Below, in pieces: positions 1 through 7,777 of a stretch of 18,612 bases of DNA (positions are counted from its first letter, which is position 1; each line of letters starts with the position of its first letter). The notes below the pieces were generated by a model. It searched no databases. It saw only the letters and a program-made list of their open reading frames with translations, and was not told where the DNA came from. The stretch is from CAZIMM01 sp964540415 (GTDB taxonomy: Bacteria > Bacillota > Clostridia > Oscillospirales > Acutalibacteraceae). A program made the translations under genes and the position numbers. Location of the stretch: the NCBI GenBank assembly GCA_964540415.1, contig CAZIMM010000037.1:1-18612 (forward strand), written 5' to 3'.

Positions 1-558
1 CTCTGTCACCGGTTCCTCGTCCGCGCCCGTTTTCAGACGCAGAATCCTGAGGATGCCGTTGGTTGAGGCGGAGAGCATCCAAACAAGCGGTTTCATGAAA
101 ACTTCGAGTCCGCCGATGAAACCCACACCGAGCTTTGCAACCGACATGGGGCGCTGCATTGCAATTCTCTTTGGTACAAGCTCGCCGAAAACGAGCGTGA
201 AATAGGAGAGAATGAGCGTGATGACAATGACGGAAACGGTGTCCACCGCCTTAACGGACAGCAGGGTGAAGCCCCATTTGTTGACAACAAGGTCAACCAG
301 CCTGTCTGAAAAGTTTTCCGCCGCAAAGGCGCTGGCGAGGAAGCCGGCAAGTGTTATGCCAATTTGGATTGTTGAAAGAAAGCCCGACGGCTGGTCAATA
401 AGCCGCATCATTTTTTCGGCTTTTTTGTCTCCGTCCTTTGCGAGCTTACTGATTTTGCCTGTGTTCAGAGAGAGTACGGCAATTTCCGCGGAAGCGAAAA
501 ATGCATTGATGAGAATGAGTATTACCTGAAGCAGTAGCTGTCGCCCCAGTGGGTCCAT
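1..558 (-). CDS. CNNM/CorC (HlyC)-family membrane protein, N-terminal part (DUF21 domain), cut by window edge
   Basis: The frame is open from an ATG at 558 to the window edge, giving 186 residues of the N-terminus; the rest lies outside. The start has an AAGGGGGAA ribosome binding site about 10 bases upstream (567-575). The visible part is a DUF21 transmembrane domain. It shows an N-terminal membrane helix with FFASAEIAVLS (20-30), the segment GFLSTIQIGITLAGF (59-73), a third hydrophobic stretch (about 107-125) and the hallmark FGELVPKR (124-131). Family members usually continue with a CBS pair and a CorC_HlyC domain. They are linked to Mg2+/Co2+ efflux or Na+-coupled Mg2+ transport; the old label 'hemolysin' is rarely justified. 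It lies 67 bases downstream of a lipoprotein gene on the same strand. The family is clear; the ion is not known. Confidence 0.9.
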   Translation of the reverse strand, partial: MDPLGRQLLLQVILILINAFFASAEIAVLSLNTGKISKLAKDGDKKAEKMMRLIDQPSGFLSTIQIGITLAGFLASAFAAENFSDRLVDLVVNKWGFTLLSVKAVDTVSVIVITLILSYFTLVFGELVPKRIAMQRPMSVAKLGVGFIGGLEVFMKPLVWMLSASTNGILRILRLKTGADEEPVTE

Positions 559-606
559 TAAAAGTATTCCCCCTTAAGGAATTAAATTTATTTTTTTATA
601 TTAATA

Positions 607-623
607 CGGACAAAAGCTGTCCG
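607..623 (-). other. small inverted repeat just after the lipoprotein stop codon
   Basis: CGGACA and TGTCCG form a 6-bp stem with a 5-base loop, starting 2 bases after the stop codon of the lipoprotein gene. The bases that follow on the minus strand are A/T mixed (TATTAATATAAAAAAA) and not a T run, so this is not a canonical intrinsic terminator. It could protect a 3' end or weakly attenuate transcription before the DUF21 gene. Confidence 0.4.
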
Positions 624-625
624 GA

Positions 626-1378
626 TCATCTGACAATATAGTTTGCGATGTTGGATGAGTTGATTTCCGACGGGTTAAATTCCACAAAGCCGATTTCGGT
701 ATACCTGCTTTCAAAATCTTCTATGAAGCTGCTGTATTCCTCCCGTGACACCGGAGAATAGTGCTCGCAGAAAACATCATCACATTTGCCGGGACATTCT
801 GCCGTGCGCTCATAAAACAGGGCGTCATCTTCGCTTGCTCCGGGTAAAGTGAGGCTTGAAAACTCATTGACGAAGCTCCACGAATCGGAGGTGAGGCGAA
901 ATTCTTCACAGAAGCTGAAAGCCCCGTCTGAATTTGTCATCGAATTTTCAATGCCGATACAACCGTCGGACTCTGAAAAATACAGTGTGTCGTGAACCGT
1001 GATTCCCTCCGCTGTGAGCGCTTCGGCGGCAGAGTTTGAATAACCGACGGGAAGGTAGTTTATGCCGCGGCAGCAGATCATTTCCGGCACACCGTTGCCG
1101 TCAAGGTCAAACAGTGCAAATTCATCCGCTGTGCCTCCGAGCTGCGGAACATCCGCAAGGAAGGAAACATATGCATTTTCCCAGCCGGTTGAAGTTGCAT
1201 CCGGACTCTCGGTTATTGCGAATATCGGGTGAATTTCCTCGGCCTTTTGGGTTGTCGGCGATGCAGAAGTTGTTTGAGCTTCTTCCGCCGTTGTCAATGA
1301 AACCTGCATATCTCCGCAAGAGGAGAACGCAATCAGCATTGAGACGGCGGCGGCAAGAATCGCAGTCCTTTTCATCAT
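626..1378 (-). CDS. secreted lipoprotein of unknown function with a DxDGNG motif
   Basis: This 250-residue protein begins with a lipoprotein signal: basic residues MMKR, a hydrophobic stretch, then FSSC with the cysteine to be lipidated at about 21. A Thr/Ser/Glu-rich linker follows (about 29-48), as is usual between a lipid anchor and a folded domain. The folded part contains FALFDLDGNGVPEM (87-100). DxDGNGxPE segments recur in Clostridia lipoproteins and resemble calcium-binding loops of VCBS/EF-hand type. I recognise no enzyme family. The ATG at 1378 is preceded at 7 bases by GAGGAAGGA (1386-1394), which favours this Met over the next one. The gene starts 18 bases after the MFS transporter stop and has no promoter of its own, so it is probably co-transcribed. 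An extracytoplasmic accessory role is possible but unproven. Confidence 0.8.
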   Translation of the reverse strand: MMKRTAILAAAVSMLIAFSSCGDMQVSLTTAEEAQTTSASPTTQKAEEIHPIFAITESPDATSTGWENAYVSFLADVPQLGGTADEFALFDLDGNGVPEMICCRGINYLPVGYSNSAAEALTAEGITVHDTLYFSESDGCIGIENSMTNSDGAFSFCEEFRLTSDSWSFVNEFSSLTLPGASEDDALFYERTAECPGKCDDVFCEHYSPVSREEYSSFIEDFESRYTEIGFVEFNPSEINSSNIANYIVR

Positions 1379-1396
1379 TGCAGCATCCTTCCTCGT

Positions 1397-2965
1397 TTAT
1401 ACGAGTTCAGGTTCGTAAATTGCTTCGGTTTCGCGTCCGAGCCACATATCATCGAGCTTTTGCCCGGCGAGACTTTCGATTTTTGAGCGTTCCTCCGGAG
1501 TCAGTGTGACCTTTCCGGTTTCCTTCTTTTCGGTAATCGCGCGCTTGATAAGCTCATGGTCCTGCTTTGTCATTTTGTATCTGAAGATATCAATGTAACA
1601 AATAACTGTCAGCACAATCGGCACAATCGCATAAAGCAGACGCAGCCCGAATTTGGTTTGCGCGGACTGCTCGATTCGCAAACCCTGCTTTGTGACGCCC
1701 GGAGTGAAGCCGAACGAGTCAAGCATAATGCCGCTCAGGCCGGAGACAAGGCCGCTGATTGTCTTTTTGACAAAAGAGCTGAACGTCGCAATTACGCCCT
1801 CGCGGCGCATGCCGGTGATCATTTCGTCCACTTCAGTGACATCCGGCTGGACGTTTGTGACGGTGAAGCCCGGGCCGGAGAAGCCGAAGTTGTAAAGAAC
1901 GGTGCTGAGCATAATTATGAACAGCGGAGTTTTTGCGCCGACAAAGAGGTTGACTGCAAGGCCGAGAATCATCAGGGGGGTCAGCAGCTTGCCGCAGAAC
2001 TGCTTGCCGCGGCGTTGGGTGAGAGCGTAATTCACCGGGAAGCCGCTTGCCTCCGCAACGCCGGCAATCGTGGCGATGATGTTGTATTTTTCCTCGCGGC
2101 GCGCAACATAGCGGACAAATTCCTGGTTTGTGTTTGTGTAAAAGCTTTTTGCAACCATGTAGGTGGCGCTCATGGCGAAGTAGCGGCGGAACGCCTTGTT
2201 TTTGAAAACAGTTTTGTATTCGTTGAAGAACTCGGCGGCGTTAAACGGGCGCACAGGCATTGCCAGCGAGCTCTTTTCTTTTGTTGTGAAAAAGGTTATC
2301 AGCAGGGGCAGCGAGAACCAGAGACACAGCACAAGTCCGAGCAAAATGAATTTCGGTCTGGCGGCGGGCGTGAGAGCATCCATGTTGATGAAGCCCAGAG
2401 TGATTGACACAAGCGCAAACGAGGACACCATGCCGACCGAGTTCATAATGTAGCCGACCGAGGAATACTGAGTGCGCAAAAAATACTGGGGCGCGATTTC
2501 GGGAAGCATCGCTGTGTGCGGCACGCAAACGAGAGTGTAGGCAGTGTTGAAAAGCATATATGCGATGATGTAATACAGCATCACGACGGTGCTGTTGTCG
2601 CCGGAGGAAAGGCCGAACGAGTTCCACAGGCAGAAATACGAAACCGCCATGGGAACCACGCCCCAGAGCATATATCGCCTGTGCCTGCCGTATTTTGAAC
2701 GTGTACGGTCTGTGATGAGCCCCATTGCAGGGTCTGTCACGGCGTCCCAAACCTGGGCGAACAGCACGATGATGCCCGCCTGCTTTGCGGAAAGCATTTC
2801 AACCTCGACAAGAAACGAGCGGAAATAAAGCGCAATGATGTAACCGCTGCCGCCGAAAAGAATGTTCGCCGAATTGTAGCCGAGCATGGGCAGAATTGCG
2901 TCCTTGAAGCTGCCTTCCACGCCGATTGCCTTTTTCAGTGTGTTGCCGATTTTTTGAAAATTCAC
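1397..2965 (-). CDS. MFS transporter of the GPH (glycoside-pentoside-hexuronide:cation symporter, MelB-like) family
   Basis: The product is a polytopic membrane protein of 522 residues with about 12 hydrophobic segments. The GPH loop between helices 2 and 3 is clear: WDAVTDPAMG followed by DRTRSKYGRHRRY (about 73-98 from the start used here). In MelB-type symporters this region carries acidic residues for cation and sugar coupling. Relatives take up melibiose, xylosides, glucuronides and similar sugars with Na+ or H+; the substrate cannot be read from the sequence. I place the start at GTG 2965 because GAGGAG (2973-2978) sits exactly 7 bases upstream. The in-frame TTG at 2980, which would add five residues, overlaps this site and has no ribosome binding site of its own. 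It has its own promoter in the gap after uvrC and is followed by a lipoprotein gene 18 bases on. Confidence 0.9.
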   Translation of the reverse strand: MNFQKIGNTLKKAIGVEGSFKDAILPMLGYNSANILFGGSGYIIALYFRSFLVEVEMLSAKQAGIIVLFAQVWDAVTDPAMGLITDRTRSKYGRHRRYMLWGVVPMAVSYFCLWNSFGLSSGDNSTVVMLYYIIAYMLFNTAYTLVCVPHTAMLPEIAPQYFLRTQYSSVGYIMNSVGMVSSFALVSITLGFINMDALTPAARPKFILLGLVLCLWFSLPLLITFFTTKEKSSLAMPVRPFNAAEFFNEYKTVFKNKAFRRYFAMSATYMVAKSFYTNTNQEFVRYVARREEKYNIIATIAGVAEASGFPVNYALTQRRGKQFCGKLLTPLMILGLAVNLFVGAKTPLFIIMLSTVLYNFGFSGPGFTVTNVQPDVTEVDEMITGMRREGVIATFSSFVKKTISGLVSGLSGIMLDSFGFTPGVTKQGLRIEQSAQTKFGLRLLYAIVPIVLTVICYIDIFRYKMTKQDHELIKRAITEKKETGKVTLTPEERSKIESLAGQKLDDMWLGRETEAIYEPELV

Positions 2966-2972
2966 GTTTTTG

Positions 2973-2978
2973 CTCCTC
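2973..2978 (-). promoter_or_regulatory. ribosome binding site that sets the MFS transporter start
   Basis: GAGGAG on the minus strand lies 7 bases before GTG 2965. It decides for that GTG over the upstream in-frame TTG at 2980, which the site itself overlaps. Confidence 0.8.
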
Positions 2979-3026
2979 AATGCCCGTTGATGACCGCAAG
3001 CATGAGCGGGTTCACGGGGGCGTAGT

Positions 3027-3040
3027 TAAAATATATTTTA
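3027..3040. repeat. 14-bp perfect palindrome over the -10 box (possible operator)
   Basis: TAAAATATATTTTA reads the same on both strands and covers the -10 box and the expected transcription start of the MFS promoter. A repressor bound here would block the promoter. The site is all A and T, so a chance palindrome is quite possible. Confidence 0.35.
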
Positions 3041-3063
3041 TATGCATTATTCTAATTTGTCAA
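3035..3063 (-). promoter_or_regulatory. sigma-A-type promoter for the MFS transporter-lipoprotein unit
   Basis: On the minus strand, TTGACA (3058-3063) is followed by a 17-base spacer and TAAAAT (3035-3040), one mismatch from TATAAT. The -35 box overlaps the uvrC stop codon (3060-3062). Transcription would start near 3028, leaving a leader of about 63 bases before GTG 2965. The 94-base gap holds no convincing terminator for uvrC, so read-through from uvrC is also possible. Confidence 0.75.
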
Positions 3064-4877
3064 TGATAAAAATCAAAAACAGCCTGCGCTGCCGCTTTTG
3101 ACACTCCCTTGACCTTTGACAGCTCCTCAACCGACGCTTCTTTTATCGCCGTGATGCTTCTGAAGCTTTTGAGCAGCGCTTTTGCTCTGGCTTCGCCGAT
3201 GCCGTCAATTTGGGTCAGACTGCTGGCGATGCCCATGCTGCGGCGACGGCGGTGGTAGCTGACGGAAAAGCGGTGAACCTCCTCCTGAATTGAGGAGACA
3301 AGAGTGAACGCACGTCGCTTTGAATTGATTGCAATTTCGGCGCCGCCCGTTGTGACGGCGCGCGTGCGGTGATGGCTGTCCTTGACCATTCCGAAAACGG
3401 GAACGTCGATTTTCATTTGCGAAAGCACTGCCGAAACCGCATGAACCTGCGCCTGCGCACCGTCGAGCAAAAGCAGGTCGGGCAATCGGGCAAAGCCCTC
3501 GTCACCGTCGCCGTCAAGATAGTGCTGCATACGTCTGGACACTGCCTGAGCCATTGACGCGCAGTCGTCCTGCCCTTCGAAGTCCCTGATTTTGAAGCGT
3601 TTGTATGCCGACCTGAGCGGCTGACCGTTTTTAAACACCACCATACCAGCGACATTTTCACTGCCCGCCGTGTGGGAAATATCGAAGCTTTCAATGTATT
3701 CGGGGGGCTTTGCAAGGCCGAGAAGTCTTGCAAGCTCGTCGAGAGCGGCGGTGTCGCTGCCGTGTCTGCCCAGTGAAAGAGCAAGGTTTTCGGCGGCGTT
3801 TGAACGGCACATTTCAAGCAGTTCCTTTTGCTCTCCGCGAGAGGGAAGGTTCATTGTCACCCTGCGTCCCGCTTTTTCGGAAAGCCAGTCGCACAGCAGT
3901 TCGCCGTCCGTGACCTCACCGTCAACGGTTATCCTAGGGGGCACTCTGTCGCGTATTGAGTAATATCCGGCAAGAAGCTCATAGCGCGCGTCCGGAAGAT
4001 TTTCCGGAGCATCAAAGAGAAAGTGCTCACTGTCGCAAAGCTTGCCGGCCGAAAACCGCAGCACCATCAGGCACGCCTTTTCCTGCGAAAGAGCAAGTGA
4101 AAAAACATCCTGCTCCGGCACGGAGGCGGACACAACCTTCTGCTTTTCTGCGACTCTGTTGATGGCGGAAATTCTGTCGCGGTATCTTGCCGCTTTTTCA
4201 AACTCGAGATTTTCGGCGGCGTTGTCCATGAGGGTCTGAAGCTGTGAAAGAGTGTTTTCTCCGCCGCCCTTCAGAAACGCGACGGCGGAATCGAAAGACT
4301 CCTTGTAATCGTCATATTTTATTTTGCCGGCGCACGGGGCGGAGCATTGTGAAATGAAAAAGTTGAGGCAGGGTCTGCTCTTGCCGCAGTCCCGGGGAAA
4401 TTCCTTGCCGCACTGAGGCAGACGGTAAATTTTGTTTGCATCGTCCACGGACTGCCGAACGACAAACGCACTTGTGTATGGGCCGAGATATTCCGCGCCG
4501 TCGTCCTCCCTGCGCATTGCGGAGCAGATGGAGCCCCAGCCGTCATGAGAGATTTTAATGTAGTGATAACCTTTTGCGTCCTTGAGCAGAATGTTGTATT
4601 TCGGGGAGTACCGCTTTATCAGGCTGCACTCAAGCACAAGGGCTTCAAACTCGCTGCCGCAGATGATGAAATCAAAGTCCGCAACGTGCTCAACCATGCT
4701 GCGCACCTTCGCAGTATGGTTATGAGGAGAGCCGAAATAACTGCTCACCCTGTTTTTGAGCGCCTTCGCCTTGCCGACATAAATTATTTTACCCGTTTTG
4801 TTTTTCATCAGATAAACGCCGGGCTGTGTCGGCAGGGACATTGCCTTTTTTCGCAGGACGGATAAGTTTTCATTCAT
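3060..4877 (-). CDS. uvrC: UvrABC excinuclease subunit C
   Basis: UvrC makes both incisions around bulky DNA lesions after UvrA and UvrB have found and verified them. The 605 residues match the family's usual length. The N-terminal GIY-YIG nuclease (3' incision) shows GVYLM (20-24) and YVGKAKALKNRV (33-44). Cysteines 156 or 164, 170, 178 and 182 fit the family's Fe-S cluster site, with RPCL and QCSAPC. A UvrB-binding UVR segment lies at about 207-242. The RNase H-like 5' nuclease shows FDISHT (398-403), LLLLDG (468-473) and EVHRFSVSYH (533-542); D399, D472 and H535 are the likely active-site triad. Tandem helix-hairpin-helix motifs end the protein (about 555-605). The usual DGGKGQ stretch reads DGAQAQ here (472-477). 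ATG 4877 is 22 bases after the rarA stop, with only a weak ribosome binding site (AAAGG). Confidence 0.97.
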   Translation of the reverse strand: MNENLSVLRKKAMSLPTQPGVYLMKNKTGKIIYVGKAKALKNRVSSYFGSPHNHTAKVRSMVEHVADFDFIICGSEFEALVLECSLIKRYSPKYNILLKDAKGYHYIKISHDGWGSICSAMRREDDGAEYLGPYTSAFVVRQSVDDANKIYRLPQCGKEFPRDCGKSRPCLNFFISQCSAPCAGKIKYDDYKESFDSAVAFLKGGGENTLSQLQTLMDNAAENLEFEKAARYRDRISAINRVAEKQKVVSASVPEQDVFSLALSQEKACLMVLRFSAGKLCDSEHFLFDAPENLPDARYELLAGYYSIRDRVPPRITVDGEVTDGELLCDWLSEKAGRRVTMNLPSRGEQKELLEMCRSNAAENLALSLGRHGSDTAALDELARLLGLAKPPEYIESFDISHTAGSENVAGMVVFKNGQPLRSAYKRFKIRDFEGQDDCASMAQAVSRRMQHYLDGDGDEGFARLPDLLLLDGAQAQVHAVSAVLSQMKIDVPVFGMVKDSHHRTRAVTTGGAEIAINSKRRAFTLVSSIQEEVHRFSVSYHRRRRSMGIASSLTQIDGIGEARAKALLKSFRSITAIKEASVEELSKVKGVSKAAAQAVFDFYH

Positions 4878-4899
4878 CGGATTTCGTCAGCACTGCCTT

Positions 4900-6159
4900 T
4901 CAGGTGTTCGCCTTGTTTTTGATTTGCTCCCAATATCTTTTTGCCGTCTGCTCGTTCTTATTGTTTGCGAATTCGTAGTACCGCTTTTCGCCAAGTGCGT
5001 CCGGCAGATACCTCTGTGCGACATAATGATCGGGATAATCGTGCGGATAAAGATAAAACTGCCCTTTGTGCTCGTTGTCCTCTCCGTCAAAATGCTTGTT
5101 CTGCAGAGTGCGCGGTATCGGGCCTGTCCTTCCTGCCTTCACATCCGCGAGAGCGGCGTCAAAGGCAAGATAGGCGGAGTTCGACTTCGGCGATGTGCAC
5201 ACGAGCACAACCGCGTCGGCAAGCGGTATTCTCGCCTCGGGCAATCCGACCTGAAACGCGGCGTCAACCGCCGCCTTGACAATCGGAATAATCATCGGAT
5301 AGGCGAGCCCCACGTCCTCGCATGCGCAGACCATGAGCCTGCGACACGCGCCGGGCAGGTCTCCCGCCTCGAGCAGACGTGCGAGATAATGCAGAGCCGC
5401 GTCCGGGTCTGAGCCGCGCATGGATTTCTGAAAGGCGGAGAGGATGTCGTAATGCTCGTCTCCCGCGCGGTCATACCTCATTGCGCTGCGCTGTGTCAGC
5501 TCTGTTGCCGAATCAAGGGTGACAAGTCCGCCGTCCGCGGACAGAGCGCAAAGCTCAACAGCGTTCAGGGCCTTGCGAACGTCCCCCGCGCAGCCCAGAG
5601 CAATTCGGCTGACAACGCCGCTCTCAAGCGTCAGGTCAAGGCCGTCCTCGCGCCGCAAAAAATCAAAGGCGCGTTCAACCGCAGGTTCAATCTCCTCGGG
5701 TGTCAGTGTCTTGAACTCAAACACCGTTGAGCGGCTGAGAATTGCGTTGTAAACGTAAAAATACGGATTCTCCGTTGTTGACGCAATGAGAGTTATCGAG
5801 CCGTTCTCGATGAACTCAAGCAAGGTCTGCTGTTGCTTTTTGTTGAAATACTGGATCTCATCAAGGTAGAGAAGGATGCCGTTCATTCCTCTGAACGTTC
5901 CCGTGTCTGCAACAACCTCTTTGATGTCCGCGGTTGACGCGGTTGTGCCGTTGAGCCTGCAAAAATGCTTGTCTGCCTGCGCTGCGATGATGCCCGCAAG
6001 CGTCGTTTTGCCCACACCGGAGGGGCCGTAAAAAATCATATTGGGTATCTCGCCCTTTTCGATTATGCGCCGCAGGGTTCTGCCGGGTGCGAGCAGATGG
6101 CGCTGCCCCGCAACCTCGTCAAGAGTTGTCGGGCGCAGTCTGTCGGCAAGAGGCTTCAT
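4900..6159 (-). CDS. rarA: replication-associated recombination protein A (AAA+ ATPase, RarA/MgsA)
   Basis: RarA (MgsA, yeast Mgs1/WRNIP1 family) is a clamp-loader-like AAA+ ATPase that acts at stalled replication forks, often with SSB. The 419 residues are family-typical. The N-terminus has RLRPTTLDEVAGQRHLL, Walker A GPSGVGKT (45-52), Walker B LLYLDEIQ (96-103), sensor 1 STTEN (127-131) and the arginine finger in ILSRS (140-144). The C-terminal half carries the RarA tetramerisation domain, with ENEHKGQFYLYPHDYP near the end. Many relatives read DEIHRFNK where this has DEIQYFNK. ATG 6159 lies 7 bases after the ABC permease stop, and its GGGAG ribosome binding site overlaps that stop region, so the two are probably coupled. 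uvrC follows 22 bases on, pairing two DNA-damage genes. Confidence 0.95.
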   Translation of the reverse strand: MKPLADRLRPTTLDEVAGQRHLLAPGRTLRRIIEKGEIPNMIFYGPSGVGKTTLAGIIAAQADKHFCRLNGTTASTADIKEVVADTGTFRGMNGILLYLDEIQYFNKKQQQTLLEFIENGSITLIASTTENPYFYVYNAILSRSTVFEFKTLTPEEIEPAVERAFDFLRREDGLDLTLESGVVSRIALGCAGDVRKALNAVELCALSADGGLVTLDSATELTQRSAMRYDRAGDEHYDILSAFQKSMRGSDPDAALHYLARLLEAGDLPGACRRLMVCACEDVGLAYPMIIPIVKAAVDAAFQVGLPEARIPLADAVVLVCTSPKSNSAYLAFDAALADVKAGRTGPIPRTLQNKHFDGEDNEHKGQFYLYPHDYPDHYVAQRYLPDALGEKRYYEFANNKNEQTAKRYWEQIKNKANT

Positions 6160-6166
6160 TTAAAAA

Positions 6167-7777
6167 TCAACTCCCGAGTTTTCTGAACCGCTCTGCGGTT
6201 TTTGCATTGCAGACAACCTTGTATTCAAGCACGGCGGCGCAGGCGAGTACAATGCCCAGGACCGGAGCAATAACAAAATACAAATCCTTGAAGTAGCCCA
6301 CTGCAACAACCGGGAGAATTGACAAAGGCATAAAACCAAGCGTGGTTATCATTGTTGCGGTGCTTTGCTTTATCGGCACAATTTCACTTGACCATTCGAG
6401 CATCGGAAAATGGAGGTTGATAAGGATTGCACTGAATGCGCCGAAGGCGCAGCAGACGAGCGGAATGACAAACATCATGACCGTCTGAAACGCAGTGAAA
6501 TCAAAAGCAAAGAGCATGAGCACGCAGGCGAGTACCGTGGGCGGCACTGTCACGGTGAAATTCATCAGCACTTTTGAAAGCAGAACGGTTTTCGCATCAA
6601 CGGGCAACACCTGCAGCTGCCAGAGATTTTTCCCTTCGAGAGAAATCGAGCAGGCAGCGGGCGCGGACATATAGATGAAAAACGCAAATGCAAACGGCAT
6701 GATACGGGTGATTGAGGCGGAAATCGTCGGGTCGGAAATCATGCTTGCGAAGCTTCCCTTGCCGAGCAGTGCTGCCCCGCACACGAGAAGGAGCATAATC
6801 ATGCCCACACCCATATTCATGAAATAGTTTGTTGAGGAGAAAAACTTTTTGATTTCCTTTTTGTAAAGCGCGGAAAGCTGAGAGGAACGCACGGCGGCGG
6901 AGGAGACAAGTTTGTAGTTCGAGCGGGTGCGCTTCGCCGTAATTGCGGAGTTTATGGATTTGAGTTTGACACCGATTATGAAAGAGAAAACAACGAACAG
7001 CGCAACGGACAAGAGAATGAACATCAAAAGTGAGCCGAAGCTGCCGTTGCAGAGTGCGGAGGTATACCAAGCTGCCGGGAAATAGGCGGTTTTTATTCCC
7101 GCCGTCACTCCCTGTGCGGCGAGAGCAAACTGCTCATTGACAATGTTCTGAGAGGAAAACGACAAAAGCATCACCGCAACCAGGAGAAGAACAGACAGAA
7201 TCGTCTGTATTCCGCCCGTACGCTTGAAAAACGTTGAAGCATATGCAACAACAGCGCCCAGCAGTGCAGCAATGACAATCGGGATGAGCGGAACAAACGG
7301 AAGGCTGATTAAAAAATTAACCCAGAAAATCACTCCCGCGCCCGCCTGGATTGAATAAACCACAGCCATCGGCACAAGAAGAAAAACAACATACATGGCG
7401 GTGATAGAATAAAGCAAAAGTATTCTGCTTGCCGCAATCTGTGCAGAGGTCACGGGGAGAGAGGCAATTATATCAAAGTCCTTAAAGCCGTACAGTGTTG
7501 TGCTCGCACGGTATGCCGTGAAGAAAAGAGCAATTGCAGAAGCGGCGATGAAAATAATCGGGGGCAGCATATCGAGCCTGCCGATCTGCTTGAACGAAAG
7601 TGACATCATCAGGCTGTACTGCGCAGACATATACAAAAAGGCAAGGCAGGAAACCGCGGTTACTCCGAGCACCTTTCTCGCACGCTTTTTTTGTGTGTCA
7701 TCCTTAGAATATTTGACCGCATTCATCCCGAAAAATCCGAGAAGCTGAACACGGAAAAGGAGATATACGTTTTTCAC
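6167..7777 (-). CDS. ABC-2-type exporter permease, two fused half-permeases
   Basis: A 536-residue membrane protein with about 12 hydrophobic segments in two halves (about 1-270 and 300-536), joined by a basic cytoplasmic linker containing ITAKRTRSNYK (about 279-289). An internal repeat supports duplication: residues 99-120 and 383-404 align without gaps at an offset of 284, sharing a lysine, LPV (107-109 and 391-393), Ser followed by Arg or Lys, and a final Leu. In relatives such segments form the coupling helix that contacts the ATPase. The start is GTG 7777, overlapping the ATPase stop in a GTGA, so the two are translated together. The genes resemble Ecs-like and other Firmicute ABC-2 exporters. 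The substrate is unknown; peptide, lipid or antimicrobial export are all possible. Confidence 0.85.
   Translation of the reverse strand: MKNVYLLFRVQLLGFFGMNAVKYSKDDTQKKRARKVLGVTAVSCLAFLYMSAQYSLMMSLSFKQIGRLDMLPPIIFIAASAIALFFTAYRASTTLYGFKDFDIIASLPVTSAQIAASRILLLYSITAMYVVFLLVPMAVVYSIQAGAGVIFWVNFLISLPFVPLIPIVIAALLGAVVAYASTFFKRTGGIQTILSVLLLVAVMLLSFSSQNIVNEQFALAAQGVTAGIKTAYFPAAWYTSALCNGSFGSLLMFILLSVALFVVFSFIIGVKLKSINSAITAKRTRSNYKLVSSAAVRSSQLSALYKKEIKKFFSSTNYFMNMGVGMIMLLLVCGAALLGKGSFASMISDPTISASITRIMPFAFAFFIYMSAPAACSISLEGKNLWQLQVLPVDAKTVLLSKVLMNFTVTVPPTVLACVLMLFAFDFTAFQTVMMFVIPLVCCAFGAFSAILINLHFPMLEWSSEIVPIKQSTATMITTLGFMPLSILPVVAVGYFKDLYFVIAPVLGIVLACAAVLEYKVVCNAKTAERFRKLGS

Noticed and set aside
1556..2407. 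A 283-residue plus-strand frame opposite the MFS transporter
   Set aside because: It is a low-complexity shadow of a real membrane-protein gene, with no family resemblance and no promoter or ribosome binding site.
2977..3015. A 12-codon frame (GTG AAC CCG ... CAT TGA) in the MFS leader, ending on its ribosome binding site
   Set aside because: The placement is suggestive of a leader peptide, but there is no ribosome binding site before its GTG or its internal ATG, and a frame this short is expected by chance.
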